64,000 bases of DNA from Cytospora piceicola (GCA_023375675.1 JALQBC010000012.1:558001-622000); one strand, 5' to 3'. Shown: positions 34,871 through 46,679, counted from the stretch's first letter. Numbers and translations are program-made. The notes: generated by a model from the sequence alone, not told the origin.

Positions 34871-37800
34871 ATGAGCTTTAGTGGGCTCGAGATCTGTACC
34901 TACACCAGTCTGCCCGTGTCGGACTTGGGTCCGGAAGCTTGGGGCTCATGAGTTGTGTGCCAGTCACCGATGGGCCTCGCGATGGGGGAGTTGCGAGTGG
35001 ATGTTCCCCGTTTGCACTCTGGCAGTGGAACAAACCTCCCGACTAATCGTTCATGGGTTGTTTGCGAGACGATATTATAATCAAGACCCTTACACGACCT
35101 TTCACCCTGGAAATCTGGTCTGTGTTTGTGGAGACAGAGGGCGAAAACAACATAGACAGTGGTTGACCGTGGTTAAGGGTCAGTCTATGGTAGTCCTTCC
35201 ACTATAATCCAATATGCCGTCCTGTACCTCATAGCCATCGAATTACTGCATGGCACCTAGCTATTGGACCAATAACCATATATTTATAAGGAGAGACGGG
35301 CCAAACGAGTCTTCGCTTCGTAAAATTAGGAATGAATGCATATTCTTGATACTACCAGCCTTACATTGCTCTGACTACAGCTGTCCCAACTCGAAAGGGC
35401 TATCGGTATGTTAACTGCGAAATGCATGTATCACTGTCTTGTTCAATGTTCTCTCGGTGTGTACCTCGTCTTGTCGTATACGGGAGACACTCCGTCACCT
35501 ACGCTCGAGGCTTGATACTGTCACATTCTGTAACGGGTGGCTATGGACTTCACCGAAGGGCTGGCAAGGAATATATCTTCCAGTGCCTGCCTAAAGAGAC
35601 TCCTGCAGGAAATTGCCAATTGGCACAGAAATATCACTTGCGGTTCAACAAGCTCCCAACACCAATCGAGGCATACGTGTCTCGGGATCAATAGGCCATA
35701 CATAACAAATTACAACTTGAAAGCTTGTAGACTCAAGATTGTATAATGCACGACGAGTTTAACTCAAAGTCAGGGTTCACGGCTTTTTGGAATTCCCCAA
35801 GCCTACTTAAGTAACCAGCCAGGGGAACACGCCATATCAGAGCGACCCTGCCTGTAGAGCTTGAAGCGGCGTCCAATTTCTCTATGCTGGAAGCTGCAAC
35901 AGTGTACGTACCAAGGCTATGGGCAGCCCCGAAAGACGGTCAAGTGAAGGGCTGGGAATATATTGGGTACTTAAGTAGGTACAGCGTCCTGGCTCCTGGA
36001 GGGCACCAGTGACAGCACGTTATATACTTGAATACGTATACTGAATATGTATCTAGGTACCACCCTCTAGTCCTATAGTACTTAGGTACATACAGCCTGA
36101 ACCGTCAGTTTCTAAGTATCAGCTTCTCCAGGAGGCCATTGGCCAGTCAAAATACGGCTCAGGGCTGCCAGCTGCCAGACATATACAGTCCCAAGCTGAC
36201 CAGGTCACATATAAACCTGCACATTTCCAACCTCCTTCCCAAACTTCCAAAGTTGCCTTCAGTTTTTTTTTTTTTTTTACATCGACCCATCTCAACACTA
36301 CCGTTCAGCACTTGAATTATATCAACAACAATCATAAGCAATCATCAATAGGTATGTTTATCAACCGCGGGTGTTCCTTTACTACCTCCTCCTACGTTCA
36401 CCGTCGCCGTTCGCAAGCGCAATGGCAACCACCTCTATCGCCCTTCTCCAGCCTTCCTCTCCTCCTTCGCAAAGCATCAAGCCTCGTACACCAAATTTCA
36501 AACAGCACAAACCCCTCCCCCTTCACCACTCATTGCCAGGTCTCCAGCCTATTTAACAAGTTGAAGCAAGTATGCTGCCAACTATCCAGCAGAGCACTGT
36601 CTTCACTTCACTCTTCGTTTCTCAAATCTTCTCCTTCACCCTGTGCCACAAGGTTCGTTGCGATAATGTTTTTCCTACGCACTACACCTCGCAATTCGCG
36701 TCGCGTCGCGTCGCTGCTGCTATTTTCTTTACGTCCGTACTTCCACGCGTCTCCTAGCACCACACCTTGCCTCTGGTCTAGTCCATCCCTCTTCCTTCTT
36801 TCATCTCCTCAACCGTCACATAGTCTTTCTTGTTTTCCCCTCGTCAGTCATCACATAGGAAAAGCCTTTCCCTTCCTATCTCTTCCAACACATATGTGCT
36901 TTTCTTGCTCTACTTCCAAATATACCTCTTCTTTCTTTCTTTCTTCTTTTCCGATTAAGCTATCGGTGGGCGCCGCGTTTCTCAACCTTCACTTATCTTT
37001 TCACATATGTATCTGCTCATTTGACTCTGGTCTACCCTCTCGAGACATCATCATCCTCCGAAAATCCGTTCCAGGGCATCTACTAATCTCTCAGGCAATA
37101 CAACAGCAATTACGACATCAAACTCGAACAACTTCACAACAATCTCTTTCGACAAAAGCCATGTGCCGTACCACAATACTCTGCGAAGCACAATCATACT
37201 GATTTTCATACCCCTCCCTCACTACCTTTGCCAATTGGGCGTTTCCCTGGTGGATGAGCCCAGGTCCCCGAACAGCTCACAGCACATTTCCCCTCTCATG
37301 ACTGTTCAGGCTCGCCAGACGCCTCGCGTTGACCCTGTCTGACAGTCACGCATTTCTCGCATCAGTCCCTGGACCTGGTTCTTCGTTCACGGTTGTTCAC
37401 CTGGAGCTCACTTTATGTGGCAATCTGGTGCGACAGCAGGACAAGTCCCGGAGATAATGCTCGCATCGAAGTCAACCAACTAGCATGCTCACCGTCTCAG
37501 GCAGGTCGCAAGAGGAGGAGTGGCCGGGGTGGAGGACCTTTGCCGGGGTGAAAGGAATGGAAGGGGGGTAAGTTGTATGTCAACGTGGTTGACGGGCCTG
37601 TACCTGAGACAGTGGGTGTACAGGACTGGTGGTAGGGCGGCAGCCTTGGGAGAACTCACACTCACCCCCATAGCACGTGGCCGGGGGTCTCGCAACGATC
37701 CGCCTTGGGGAGCGAGCCAGCTGATCCGCCTCTTAAATTGCGGTCGATGTTCGGAGATGGGACAGGCCTATCAAGAGGAAGTCCCTCAAACTGAATATTC

Positions 37801-38772
37801 GGCCCCGGGTGTGTGCCGGCGCATGGCTTTCGAGATCACATCACACGCCAACAACATTGTCGATAATTCAATCTAATCTCCAGGTAAGTACTGGAACCTT
37901 GCAACCTTTGAGCTAATAGTTCACAGGTCAATCGTTCAGACTTTCAGCGTTAGCTGGAAGGATGTGTAGACGTTTCGTCTGGGTATGGGTGGGCACTTTT
38001 TTTCATTGCATTCTCGGGTTTATCCTGTGATGTGAAGAAGAAACTTAGCATCTCTGCTGATGAAGGACCCCAGTGTATTCCACAGCCACAACCAAGAGGG
38101 GCATGGGGCTACACGGGGCGAGCTGGTGCATAAGAAATATTGTAGCTGGCAGCTTCACCTAACAAAGTTCTGCATTCCAGACGATCATCGGTACTACGTA
38201 TCTAGAGGAGTTGATCTGAGAAACCTATAACTGTCGGGAGTTCAGCTATAGAATTTTCCCCTTGTATTCAGAAGGATTTACGATCTCTATGTCGCTCCTT
38301 GACCGGTCCAAAAGCTAACATGCAGACATGTCCGGCAGCCTTATCATGCAGCAACCGGTCCAGACATATAATAATGAGATTGTCCTTCTGGGGAAGATGA
38401 ATTATCCCGGTCGGTATCGAGACGATTGTGATTTCTCATGTACCGGTGACTTGGGGTAATGTTCTTCCTGGGGCCCACATTTCCACTCCAATTGGCCAAT
38501 TGTCTTACACGTTTCAACGTTCAGGGACGAACAAGACTCGCAGCGGCGTCAATGATTCTCCAAATGCGACATTGGGGCCGAGGCGAGCGTCTTGGACCAT
38601 TGATTGATATGATGTCTACTTGAGTACTTAAGTACTTGATAACTCCGAAGCCGAAACAACCCCGCGATGCGGTCGATATCTTCCCTTCCTCTCCCCTCCT
38701 TCCCCTTCACAGCCTGCCAGTCCTGCCACTATTAGTTAAGTACCTTGTCTGAGACACCAGCGCCGCACCATC
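34871..38772. other. 3.9-kb spacer with transcript-like leader
   Basis: No protein gene is supported. CCTAGGTA/ACTTAAGT elements lie near 35965, 36050, 36078 and 38620. The segment 36210-37202 resembles a promoter plus a long pyrimidine-rich leader and is listed separately. A GTAAGT-like donor in CAGGTAAGTAC context occurs near 37883. Confidence 0.55.
36210..37202 (+). other. Possible unannotated transcription unit with CT-rich leader
   Basis: TATAAA at 36210-36215 is followed by a poly(T) run (about 36265-36280), then an A/C-rich leader (TCAACAACAATCATAAGC) and a GTATGT donor-like sequence at 36352. About 700 bases of strongly pyrimidine-rich DNA follow, and then another leader-like stretch (CTTTCGACAAAAGCC) directly before an ATG at 37161 that opens a 13-residue frame (MCRTTILCEAQSY). 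An open frame of about 280 codons through the CT-rich part is low in complexity (Ser, Phe, Pro, Leu) and is expected because stop codons need purines. This could be a non-coding RNA or the 5' part of a gene whose coding exons I could not find. Confidence 0.3.
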
Positions 38773-40586
38773 ATGCCTCACACTTCCCCTTACCCGTCCA
38801 TCACCATACCCGAGGTAGACATCTTCACCCTACTCTTCTCCCGGCCCTCCAGGCCCTTCCCCGACACCAAGGAGCTCCTGACAGACGGGGAGAGGCCGTC
38901 CCGCTCATACACCCTCGCCCAGCTCCGCACCGCCGCGACCGAGTTCGGCCGGGGCCTCAAGGCGCTGTGGGGATGGGAACGCGGCGACGTCCTCGCCTTC
39001 TACACGCCCAACGACGTCGACACGCCCGCCCTGACGTTCGGGCTGCTGTGGGCCGGCGGGGTCGCATCCCCTGCGAACCCGCTGTACACCGCCGACGAGC
39101 TGGCCTTCCAGCTGAGGGACTCCGGCGCCAAGGGGATCGTCACGCAGGCGGCATTCTTGGGAAAGGCGAGGGAGGCGGCCGCGAGGGCTGGGGTCCCGGA
39201 GGACAGAATCATTCTGCTGGGCGAGGAGAGCGGCGCTGATGGGGGGTTCCGGCATTGGAGCAGCATCAAGCCCGCGGCACACTGCAGCCGCTATGCAAAG
39301 ACGGAAGTACGCCCCACGAAGGACCTTGCGTTCTTGGTGTATAGCTCTGGGACGACGGGCCTCCCGAAGGGGGTGTGTCTTACGCACTACAACGTCGTCG
39401 GGAATCTGCTACAGAACGTTTCGTTGGAATCGCAGCACCTGAAGCCGTACGGTGGACCAGGAAATACGGGAGATCGACTACTGGGTGTGATTCCGTTCTT
39501 CCACGTATATGTGCGTTCCCACCAACTGAAACCCTTCCCGGCCCCAAAGCTCTGAAGCTTACATGCAATGTCTTAGGGCCTGGCCAATAATATCCTACTT
39601 GGGATATACTCGGGCTTGCAGTTGGTAATCCTGTCCCGTTTCGACCTCGTGAAAGCGTGCCAGGTTATCCAGGACTTCAAGATTACATACGCCTATGTCC
39701 CACCTCCAATCGTTTTGGCCTTGGGAAAAGACCCGGCAGTCGACAAGTACGACCTGTCAACCCTCAAGTTGATGCATTCTGGTGCTGCACCCCTGACAGG
39801 CGAGCTGATCGACCTGGTGTGGAATCGGCTCAAGGTAGCTGTAAAACAGGGGTACGGGCTGTCGGAGGTCAGCCCCGTCTCTCATGCTCAAGAGGCCGGC
39901 GACTGGGCGGAATTCAAGACCTCCGTCGGTAAGCTGGTGCCCAACATGCAGGCGAGGATTGTTGATACGCAAGGGGATGATGTTGCCTTAGGGGAGGTAT
40001 GTTTCAAAACTCCCGAAGAATCACCGAGAGTCTTGGTATGAGGTACAAAAGAACTGACCACGGCTAAATCTGTGTGTAGGAGGGTGAACTGTGGCTCAAG
40101 GGACCCAACGTATTCGGAGGATACCTGAACAACCCGGAGCGGACCAAGGAGGCCTTCTCAGCAGACGGGTGGCTCAAGACTGGGGATGTCTTCAAGATGG
40201 ACGAACACGGAAACTACTACTGTGTCGACCGGGTAAAGGAGCTGATCAAGTACAAGGGCTTCCAGGTCGCCCCGGCCGAGCTGGAGGGCCTAATCATAGG
40301 CCACCAAGACGTCACAGATGCATGCGTCCTCGGTGTGTACGAACCAAGCCAGGTGACGGAGCTACCGCGGGCCTACGTCGTCCTCAAGCCGGGTGTCGAG
40401 GGAAGTGAAGATAAAGCCAAGGAAATCGCCGCGTGGCTGGCTACCAAGGTCGCGCCACACAAGAAGTTGCGCGGCGGCGTGCACTTCATTGATGTTGTGC
40501 CCAAGTCACCAAGCGGGAAGATACTGAGAAGGCTGTTGAGGGATAGGATTACGCAGGGTGAGAGGAAAGTTGGCCCAAGGTTGTAG
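38773..40586 (+). CDS. 4-coumarate-CoA-ligase-like acyl-CoA synthetase
   Basis: Adenylate-forming enzyme that activates a carboxylic acid to its acyl-CoA via acyl-AMP. Exons 38773-39510, 39577-39996 and 40080-40586, all phase 0, give 554 residues, normal for the 4CL-like family. The AMP-binding signature VYSSGTTGLPKG spans 189-200. Further marks are the GYGLSEVSP motif, GWLKTGDVFKMDEHGNYYCVDRVKELIKYKGFQV (hinge and A8 motif), and PKSPSGKILRR with the catalytic lysine at about residue 533. The protein ends in PRL, a plausible variant of the PTS1 peroxisome-targeting tripeptide, so a peroxisomal location (as for fungal phenylacetyl- and coumaroyl-CoA ligases) is likely but inferred. Introns are 66 and 83 bp. 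The substrate cannot be deduced. It converges with ATP11, 299 bp between stop codons. Confidence 0.95.
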
Positions 40587-40885
40587 ACCAACCCCGAGGG
40601 CCAGAGTTGCTATATAGACAAGAAGGTGGCCGAGCGCTGGAGCCTGATTCACGCTCACCAACTACGGCGGTGTTATTCTTTAGAGCTCTGAGGCTGCGGT
40701 CAGGCCGTGGTCACCTAGAAAGGCGTTGTATGGTTTCGGATGATGTTATTTTGTACAGGGTCCCTTATATAATAAACAGCAGAAAGGCCATCTCAGGGTC
40801 CTTTTTCCCTCTTCTTGGATATATCCACCGCGCACACGCCCTCCCCGAGGGCTTTTCATGACATACTCGTACACGCCGAGAGCCC

Positions 40886-41884
40886 TCAAGCAAACCTCTC
40901 GGCCTCGTCCAGCAGCTGCTCGACGCTGAACCTCGAGTCTCCCTTCCCGAACCACTCCAGCAGCCTCCTCCTCTCCTCGGACCTGTCCTTGCCCAGCGCG
41001 TCCTTCTTCTCCCCGTCCCAGCCGCCGTAGAACTTCTGGAGGCACATGACCAGCCACCGCGCGTCGTCGGGCTTGACGCCCCGGTCCGCCACGACGTGGC
41101 CCTGCATCAGCACGACGGCCTTGTCGCCCACGAGGTCGAGGTGGTGGGTGACGGTGGTGTGCGGGACCGCGAACTCGCCCCGCGCCTTGTACTCGGCCAG
41201 CTGGGTGAAGAGCACGGTGCTCGTGCGCGTCGGCGGGTCGAAGGTCCACTGCAGGAAGTGGATCTCGGCGCCCTGCTCCGGGTGCGGCACCGGCAGCACG
41301 AACTGCGGGTGCGACCGCGCCAGCGCCTCCATCGCCTCGTACGTGTGCTGCGGGATCACGGCGCAGAGCGCCTGCGGCTCGCTGGCGTGCCGGAGCCGCC
41401 AGACGGCCGTCAGCTCGGGCACCGGCAGCGTGCGCGCCTTGGGCAGGTCGAGGATCTGGTCCAGCGGCTTGACGCCGGACTTGGACGGGTACGACGAGGG
41501 CTTCCCTTCCTTGTGCGCGTGCGCCGCTGCCGACTCGGGGGTCAGGGGCCCGGGGGGCTTTGTGCCCGCGCTGACTGCCTCGGCCGATGCCGGGGTGGTC
41601 TCGCCGGGTGTTGTTGCCGTTTTCTTCGTGGCGTCTTTTGTCTGGACCTCCTTTATCTTGTCCGCGTATGCCTTCTTCAGCTGGTCGATGTCCGCATGCC
41701 CCTCTTCCCTTGCCTTGGCGTCGAGCTTGTCCCTGTACTTCTCGAGCACGGTGCGGGATGCTTGTGTCGTCGCGAGGAACCTGACATCGTGGACCTGGGC
41801 CCAGCGCCGCTGGTTGGAGGCGCGCAGAGACCGCGATTGGCAGCTGAGCACGTTCCGAAGTGCTGGTATCCTTATTGAAGCCAT
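40886..41884 (-). CDS. ATP11: ATP11, F1-ATPase assembly chaperone
   Basis: Mitochondrial matrix chaperone that binds free F1 beta subunits during assembly of ATP synthase. Single exon, 332 residues, similar to yeast Atp11. The N-terminus (MASIRIPALRNVLSCQSRSLRASNQRRW) is Arg/Ser-rich without acidic residues, a mitochondrial presequence. Residues about 45-85 are helical (VLEKYRDKLDAKAREEGHADIDQLKKAY); a disordered Thr/Pro/Ala-rich linker follows. The conserved Atp11 domain starts near KSGVKPLDQILDLPKARTLPVPELTAVWRLRHA and includes HPQFVLPVPHPEQGAEIHFLQW and TVTHHLDLVGDKAVVLMQG. The ATG at 41884 is in strong context (GACAATGGCT); the in-frame extension upstream starts only with TTG. Confidence 0.95.
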   Translation of the reverse strand: MASIRIPALRNVLSCQSRSLRASNQRRWAQVHDVRFLATTQASRTVLEKYRDKLDAKAREEGHADIDQLKKAYADKIKEVQTKDATKKTATTPGETTPASAEAVSAGTKPPGPLTPESAAAHAHKEGKPSSYPSKSGVKPLDQILDLPKARTLPVPELTAVWRLRHASEPQALCAVIPQHTYEAMEALARSHPQFVLPVPHPEQGAEIHFLQWTFDPPTRTSTVLFTQLAEYKARGEFAVPHTTVTHHLDLVGDKAVVLMQGHVVADRGVKPDDARWLVMCLQKFYGGWDGEKKDALGKDRSEERRRLLEWFGKGDSRFSVEQLLDEAERFA

Positions 41885-43866
41885 TGTCGTACCCAATTTG
41901 CTTTGAACTAGCTTGGAAGATTTAAGAACACGGAGATGCTGTTGCTGCCGCTGCAGCAGCTGCTGAACTCTCTCACCTTTTTGGCGGTTGACGTCAGAGA
42001 CACGTGATGCTTATCTTATCGGATACCCATATGCTCATACTTGGGTCCAACATCGTGAACTTATTGAAGTGATAGACGGTACGCAATGTTTCGACTACAA
42101 CAGCAGACTTGTTTCTCGATGGAACCTGTGGTCCTTCTTTCGCCCACCTTACTGTGTGACTACTACCTGCTGCTGGGTGCCTTTGCCTTTTGCGGACTGC
42201 CACATGACCTTTGGAAGACTAACAATGTACCTCGCCAGATCTTCAATAAATTGATTCGTCCATCAGGTTCTCTTTGTTTCTTTCCTGGTATATGGCGCCC
42301 CTCTTTCGTTAACCATCGAGTCAGCAGGCAAAGTGCCAGGAATTCGGGCGTGGCAGTTTCCAAATACCGTAGCTGGGGCAGAGTGAGATGCTTGGTCCCG
42401 GAGAGCCGCCAGGCCAGAGCCAGGATGATGACCCACGCGTGGCCGCAGGTGAGCCAGACCATGAGCACCACGCCGAAGCAGCAAGGAGTCTTCTAGCCGG
42501 AGCAAGTGCCATCTGTCCAAGGCTTGTTGGGCACTGTGGACGAACTATGCTGCGACGAAGGTTCGCCGTCTTGTGGCACGCTCAAGTGCTGCATTGTTCG
42601 ACGCCATCATGCTTAGGCGGCCGGAAGGTCTTCAATAACTGCAGTAAAGAGAGGAGTGGTTTTGCCGATGAATGCTTAAAACGTCTTCATGTCCGTCATT
42701 GTGGTGTAGGTCTGGGCTCGCCTGGTGTGTCCTCGAAATTGTACACCTCAAGGGCTCCTTTAGTATCTTACTAAGGAGAGGAGAAATCTTAACCGATGGC
42801 AGGCATGGGATGATAATGCAACACGCTCTGTCTATATATCATTCAGTAGTATTAGATACCTGGCAGGAAACCGAGTGGCATCAGCGGCCGATATGGGACT
42901 AGGTGACATATGTTCAACCGCTTCAGAACGTCTTTCTCAGCGAATCCTGATGTCGGTGTTGTTGCAAAAAAACGGTTACCCACAATACTTCTCCATTGTA
43001 CCCCATGGGGAAGACGAGGTGTCTCCGACATTCGGATCTTGACACTACCTGGGTATGTAGTGCTACACTGCAACCTGAAGACTACTACTTTTGACTACCA
43101 GGGTATGTAGTTATGTATGTATGTATGTAGCTACCGCAGCGCAGTTGGAGTACAGCCAATCCCCATCTCATCTCCATGGCCATCGAATGATGGCTCATCA
43201 GAAAGCGCCGAGGCTTCGTTGGCAACGTTAAGCCGTGGACACCCCCAACGTCTCTGGCATACAGTCCATCCTGGTTGTGAACCTACCCCGCCGGTGAAGC
43301 AGAACCACTGGATCCCGAGAAGTGACTATATCAAGCTAACTAGAAGCCCCCCAATGGGATGCTTGATTGAGTACGTTCGTTGTAATGGTCTTCCCGGCCC
43401 AGGGAGCCTCTTCTTTTATGTTAACGACACGTCTGTCCTTTCTTCCCGCAGGCTCTTAATGGTGACCACTTCTGTCAGGGGGACTCTGTCCTCTTCCCGC
43501 AGGCTCTTAATGGTGACCACTTCTGTCAGGGGGACCTCGTGTCTTGAAATTCCCCCGTTACCTTCCCCTTGCGGGATTACTTTGGTTGTTTTAAATTTGA
43601 TTCCATTATTGACAAAGTAGAGGCTGTGGAAGAGCAAACAATATACGAATGGCCGCCGAAGTGGCACGCATCACTATTCGACATTCTACTCCCTCACTTT
43701 ATTAAACTATCTCCTTCAGCCCGTATAAAAGCCCTTTTGTTCCGGCTCTGTCTGTACCACTCTATCTCTAGTCTACGCTCTATGCGGATGGTATCTCTCT
43801 CTTTCTCTCTGTCTCTTGTCTGTCTCTTGCGTCGTCTCTAGCCCCCCTCTTCTCTTTTTCTAGGCT
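41885..43866. other. 2-kb spacer
   Basis: ATP11 promoter on the left and CCP1 3' side on the right. The stretch includes GTATGTATGTATG repeats near 43103-43130 and a 51-bp direct duplication at 43440-43541. Frames up to 167 codons overlap on both strands; none is supported. Confidence 0.6.
43440..43541. repeat. 51-bp tandem duplication
   Basis: A 51-base unit beginning TCTTCCCGCAGGCTCTTAAT and ending near CTGTCAGGGGGAC is present twice head-to-tail, nearly identical. A multiple-of-three unit is visible as a 17-residue repeat in one open frame, but that frame has no other coding support. Confidence 0.85.
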
Positions 43867-45016
43867 TTACTCGTCCAGATTCTTGAAAACCCAACGCTGG
43901 TTCTCAGTTCCCTCCGCGAACGGCACGCCAAGCTCGAAAAGCTTGACCAACACATTCCTGAAGTCGTTGAAGAAGGCATCGTTGTCCTTGGCATACTTCT
44001 CTACGACCTCCTTGAACTTCTTGTCCTGCACAAGCGCCATATCGGCAGGCAACATCATGAGACTCTTGGTATCCGTGTCGATGAATTGCTTCGGGCCGTC
44101 CCACTTCTTGTACTCCCACTTGTTGTTGACCAGCAGGTTGAAGTAGTCGTTTGTCAGCACAGTGGGGGAGAAGGTCCAAGGACCGTCGAAGCCACTGCGG
44201 TCGGTGTGGCATCTGCCTAGGGCGTGAGCACCAGAAAGGGCGACGATCTCCTGATCGTTGAAGCCCATGCGGTAGAAGATGTTTCGCAGGTGGTCGTGGC
44301 CCTTGGCTCCGTCAGGCAGACGGCCGTCGGGCGTACAGGCTGCCATATCCTTGTCCGAGCGGCCAGGACGGAAGGGGATCTTGGGCCCCAGCATCTCCTG
44401 GACGGCACATACGCCTCCCAGGATCCACAAGTCCGAGTAGCTGATCCAAGGGTGCTTGGCTGTGAAGAAGTTTAGCTTGGGCACCATTCTGGAATCGTCG
44501 AGTGTGTCATGCGGGATTGTGCTTACCCTTTACAGGCGCCAGGAAATCCCTGGCGTGAGTCAAGCCAGCGTTGGCACCATGGTCACCTTCCGGTGCAAAC
44601 CTCATCGTGGCGCCATTGCTTCCACCAGTACCAGTTTCCTTGTCGTACGTGCCACTGGCATGCCATGCCAACCTCAACAGGACAGGGCCGTACGAGCCGT
44701 CGTCATAGTTTTCATTCTCATCGAGCCGCTTGGCGATCTCGTTGTATACTGTTTGGTAATCCTCCTTGGTCGGTGTGAAGACCTTCGGTATGGCAGAGGT
44801 GCCGCTGCCCTGCTGCAGGAAGTAGTAACCGGCACCACCGACTGCTACAGCACCGGCTACCCAGGCAAATGGGGATGTGGAGGACTTGAGGGTGGACTCG
44901 GAGGAGTAAAAGCGGCGGCCGCTCTGGCGGAAAGTGCGAGGAGCTGCCGTCGCGAAAGTGCTACCTGTGGTGGCTCGCAATGCCGCGCGGGCGAGTTGGC
45001 GAGTTGTGGAAGCCAT
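43867..45016 (-). CDS. CCP1: CCP1, mitochondrial cytochrome c peroxidase
   Basis: Haem peroxidase of the intermembrane space that reduces H2O2 with electrons from cytochrome c. Minus-strand exons 45016-44527 and 44459-43867 give 360 residues, matching yeast Ccp1. The N-terminus is bipartite: a basic presequence ([18 protein letters not shown]...) followed by a hydrophobic sorting segment ([18 protein letters not shown]) near residues 50-67. Catalytic marks: [12 protein letters not shown] (distal Arg, Trp, His), [12 protein letters not shown] (proximal His), and [10 protein letters not shown] with the Trp equivalent to yeast W191 that carries the radical. The 67-bp intron joins LAPVK to [12 protein letters not shown]; it has a GCTAAAC branch site. 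A 5'-UTR intron ending immediately before the ATG is likely (donor GTAAGT at 45170, acceptor CACAG at 45017). Confidence 0.97.
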
Positions 45017-45170
45017 CTGTGTTTTGGTGGAAAAAGACTGTCAGCGACAGTGATGATGATAGTAGTGGTGGTCCGGCTAGGTGTAAGCTGGGTTACGGAC
45101 AGGTTGAGAGAGGGAGAGAAAGGATTTCAAGATGAGCAGTGACAATTGGGAGAAGAAGAATGCGACTTAC
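45017..45170 (-). other. Probable 5'-UTR intron of CCP1
   Basis: On the minus strand GATGTAAGTCG at 45170 is a consensus donor, and CACAG directly before the start codon is a good acceptor, giving a 154-base intron in the leader. A TATA-like CTTTATATAG lies just upstream at 45193-45201. Inferred from signals only. Confidence 0.45.
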
Positions 45171-45691
45171 ATCGACCTAGTTAGAGGCAGTACTATATAA
45201 AGAGATCCAGAGAAACTCAAGAGGTACGGAACGAGAAGAAATCGTGGGAGGAAGAGTCACAGTCTCAAAGCAAAGTCCGAAGGCATTCCGAGACTGAAGT
45301 GTATTAATCAGACTTAATCAGACACTCAGTAGCACAGTGGGAGGAAAAAGATTGCCGAAACAACGCCTTCCTCCTTCCCTCGAACCGTCCCCGGCTGCGG
45401 GGAAGGAAGTACCGTGGTATATGCCACTTGGGACCCGTTTCGATGTTAGATTCGTGTACACTACATACATCTATAAGTAAGCATACAAATATAGACAAGC
45501 AGCAAACTAATTGCCATGATACTATTGGCAGAGATAATGGTGATCCACAGAAACTGGGGTCCCAGTTGCCCATCTGGAATCACATTCCCCAGTTTCTCGC
45601 GTGGAAAAAGAAGTGGGCATTTCCGGCTTCCGCTACTGCAAGATAACGGGTCCTGGTGGCCGTTTGGTCGTCAGCGTTGTTCTTGTTCTCT

Positions 45692-45734
45692 TCAAGTACT
45701 TGAGTAGGTACCTAGGTATGTACTTACCTAGGTG
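45692..45734. repeat. Cluster of palindromic elements (TCAAGTACTTGA, ACCTAGGT x2)
   Basis: A perfect 12-bp palindrome TCAAGTACTTGA (45692-45703) is followed within 35 bases by two ACCTAGGT cores. This is the densest member of the intergenic palindrome family in the window. Confidence 0.75.
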
Positions 45735-46022
45735 GCATCTGACACGCAGAAGAACATCCGAACCAGAACCCGTGGGCGGCCACATGCCGAAGAACTTTTA
45801 CTGTGTAAGCATATAGTATTTTCTTTGCACACAACGAACCGACCAACCAACCAAAAGAGAGACACACATTCTCCGAGGAATTCGAGAAGAGCACTAGCAC
45901 ATGACTCCGTGTCAGTTTAATTCCTCCAAATCCGAGAGGAGACGCCAGTGAGCCGCGGCCTTGGGGCCATCCGATCTCGGTTTCCTGCTTGGTAATCGCC
46001 TAGAGTTACATTTGAGGCTTCT

Positions 46023-46050
46023 CAGGCAGTCAGGCAGTCAGGCAGTCAGG
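46023..46050. repeat. 8-bp tandem repeat CAGGCAGT
   Basis: Three and a half perfect copies of CAGGCAGT. Confidence 0.85.
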
Positions 46051-46679
46051 GTCTCAGGCTTGTGGATACTACGGATCCGCATTGGTAGTCCGCCCGCAGT
46101 TAGGTACTTGTACTAGCGGGTGATAATTTGGAATTACCTACAGTACACAGTAGATATAGGTATCCTCCTGTGCAAAGTCTTCCCCGTGGGCTCAATCACC
46201 CACTGTCAGGATTTCAGTATCCATGTCTGCTGTGTAGACCTTCAAGTATGACGGCTACATATTTCTCGATGCCTAGAAGCCCGGTCAAGTCCCGACATAT
46301 CTAAAATGTCATCGCTATATGCCTATGCGCTGCTCGATCTGCATACCAGGCTACAGACCTGGGTAGTACCTTGCAGCCTGAGAGCTCGACTACTACTGCT
46401 CGGCTACATGACGGTCATTGACTTCTTGGCTTGCACCGGCATCAAACAGGTGGTTCGGAAAGACGTTATTTGTCTCTATTAGACCAGCTAGACTAGTCCC
46501 GTGGGATAGATCGATATTGCAATACATATACTTCACAGCAAACAACCCTCCTACCAACCCTAATTGGCCCGGGAAAACCACCGAAACTCTAATGTACAGT
46601 ACAGAGCGCCAAGAACGCACTAGCTTTTGGAACTTCCAACAAGATATACGACGGCGAGCAACAAACGGGATTAGTTGTT

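Larger units (their letters stand above)
45171..46679. other. 1.5-kb spacer
   Basis: CCP1 promoter and the 3' side of PRP39. Contains a double palindrome cluster at 45692-45734 and an 8-bp tandem repeat (CAGGCAGT, 3.5 copies) at 46023-46050. No gene supported. Confidence 0.6.

Noticed and set aside
36354..37202. Open frame of about 280 codons (Ser/Phe/Pro/Leu-rich) on the plus strand
   Set aside because: Stop codons need purines, so pyrimidine-rich DNA stays open by chance; the product has no domain and no stable composition.
37520..37876. 118-codon frame downstream of the CT-rich leader
   Set aside because: No codon bias or domain, and it cannot be spliced in frame to the ATG at 37161 with good signals.
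41885..41896. Four-residue N-terminal extension of ATP11
   Set aside because: It starts with TTG; the ATG at 41884 has a much better context and starts the presequence.
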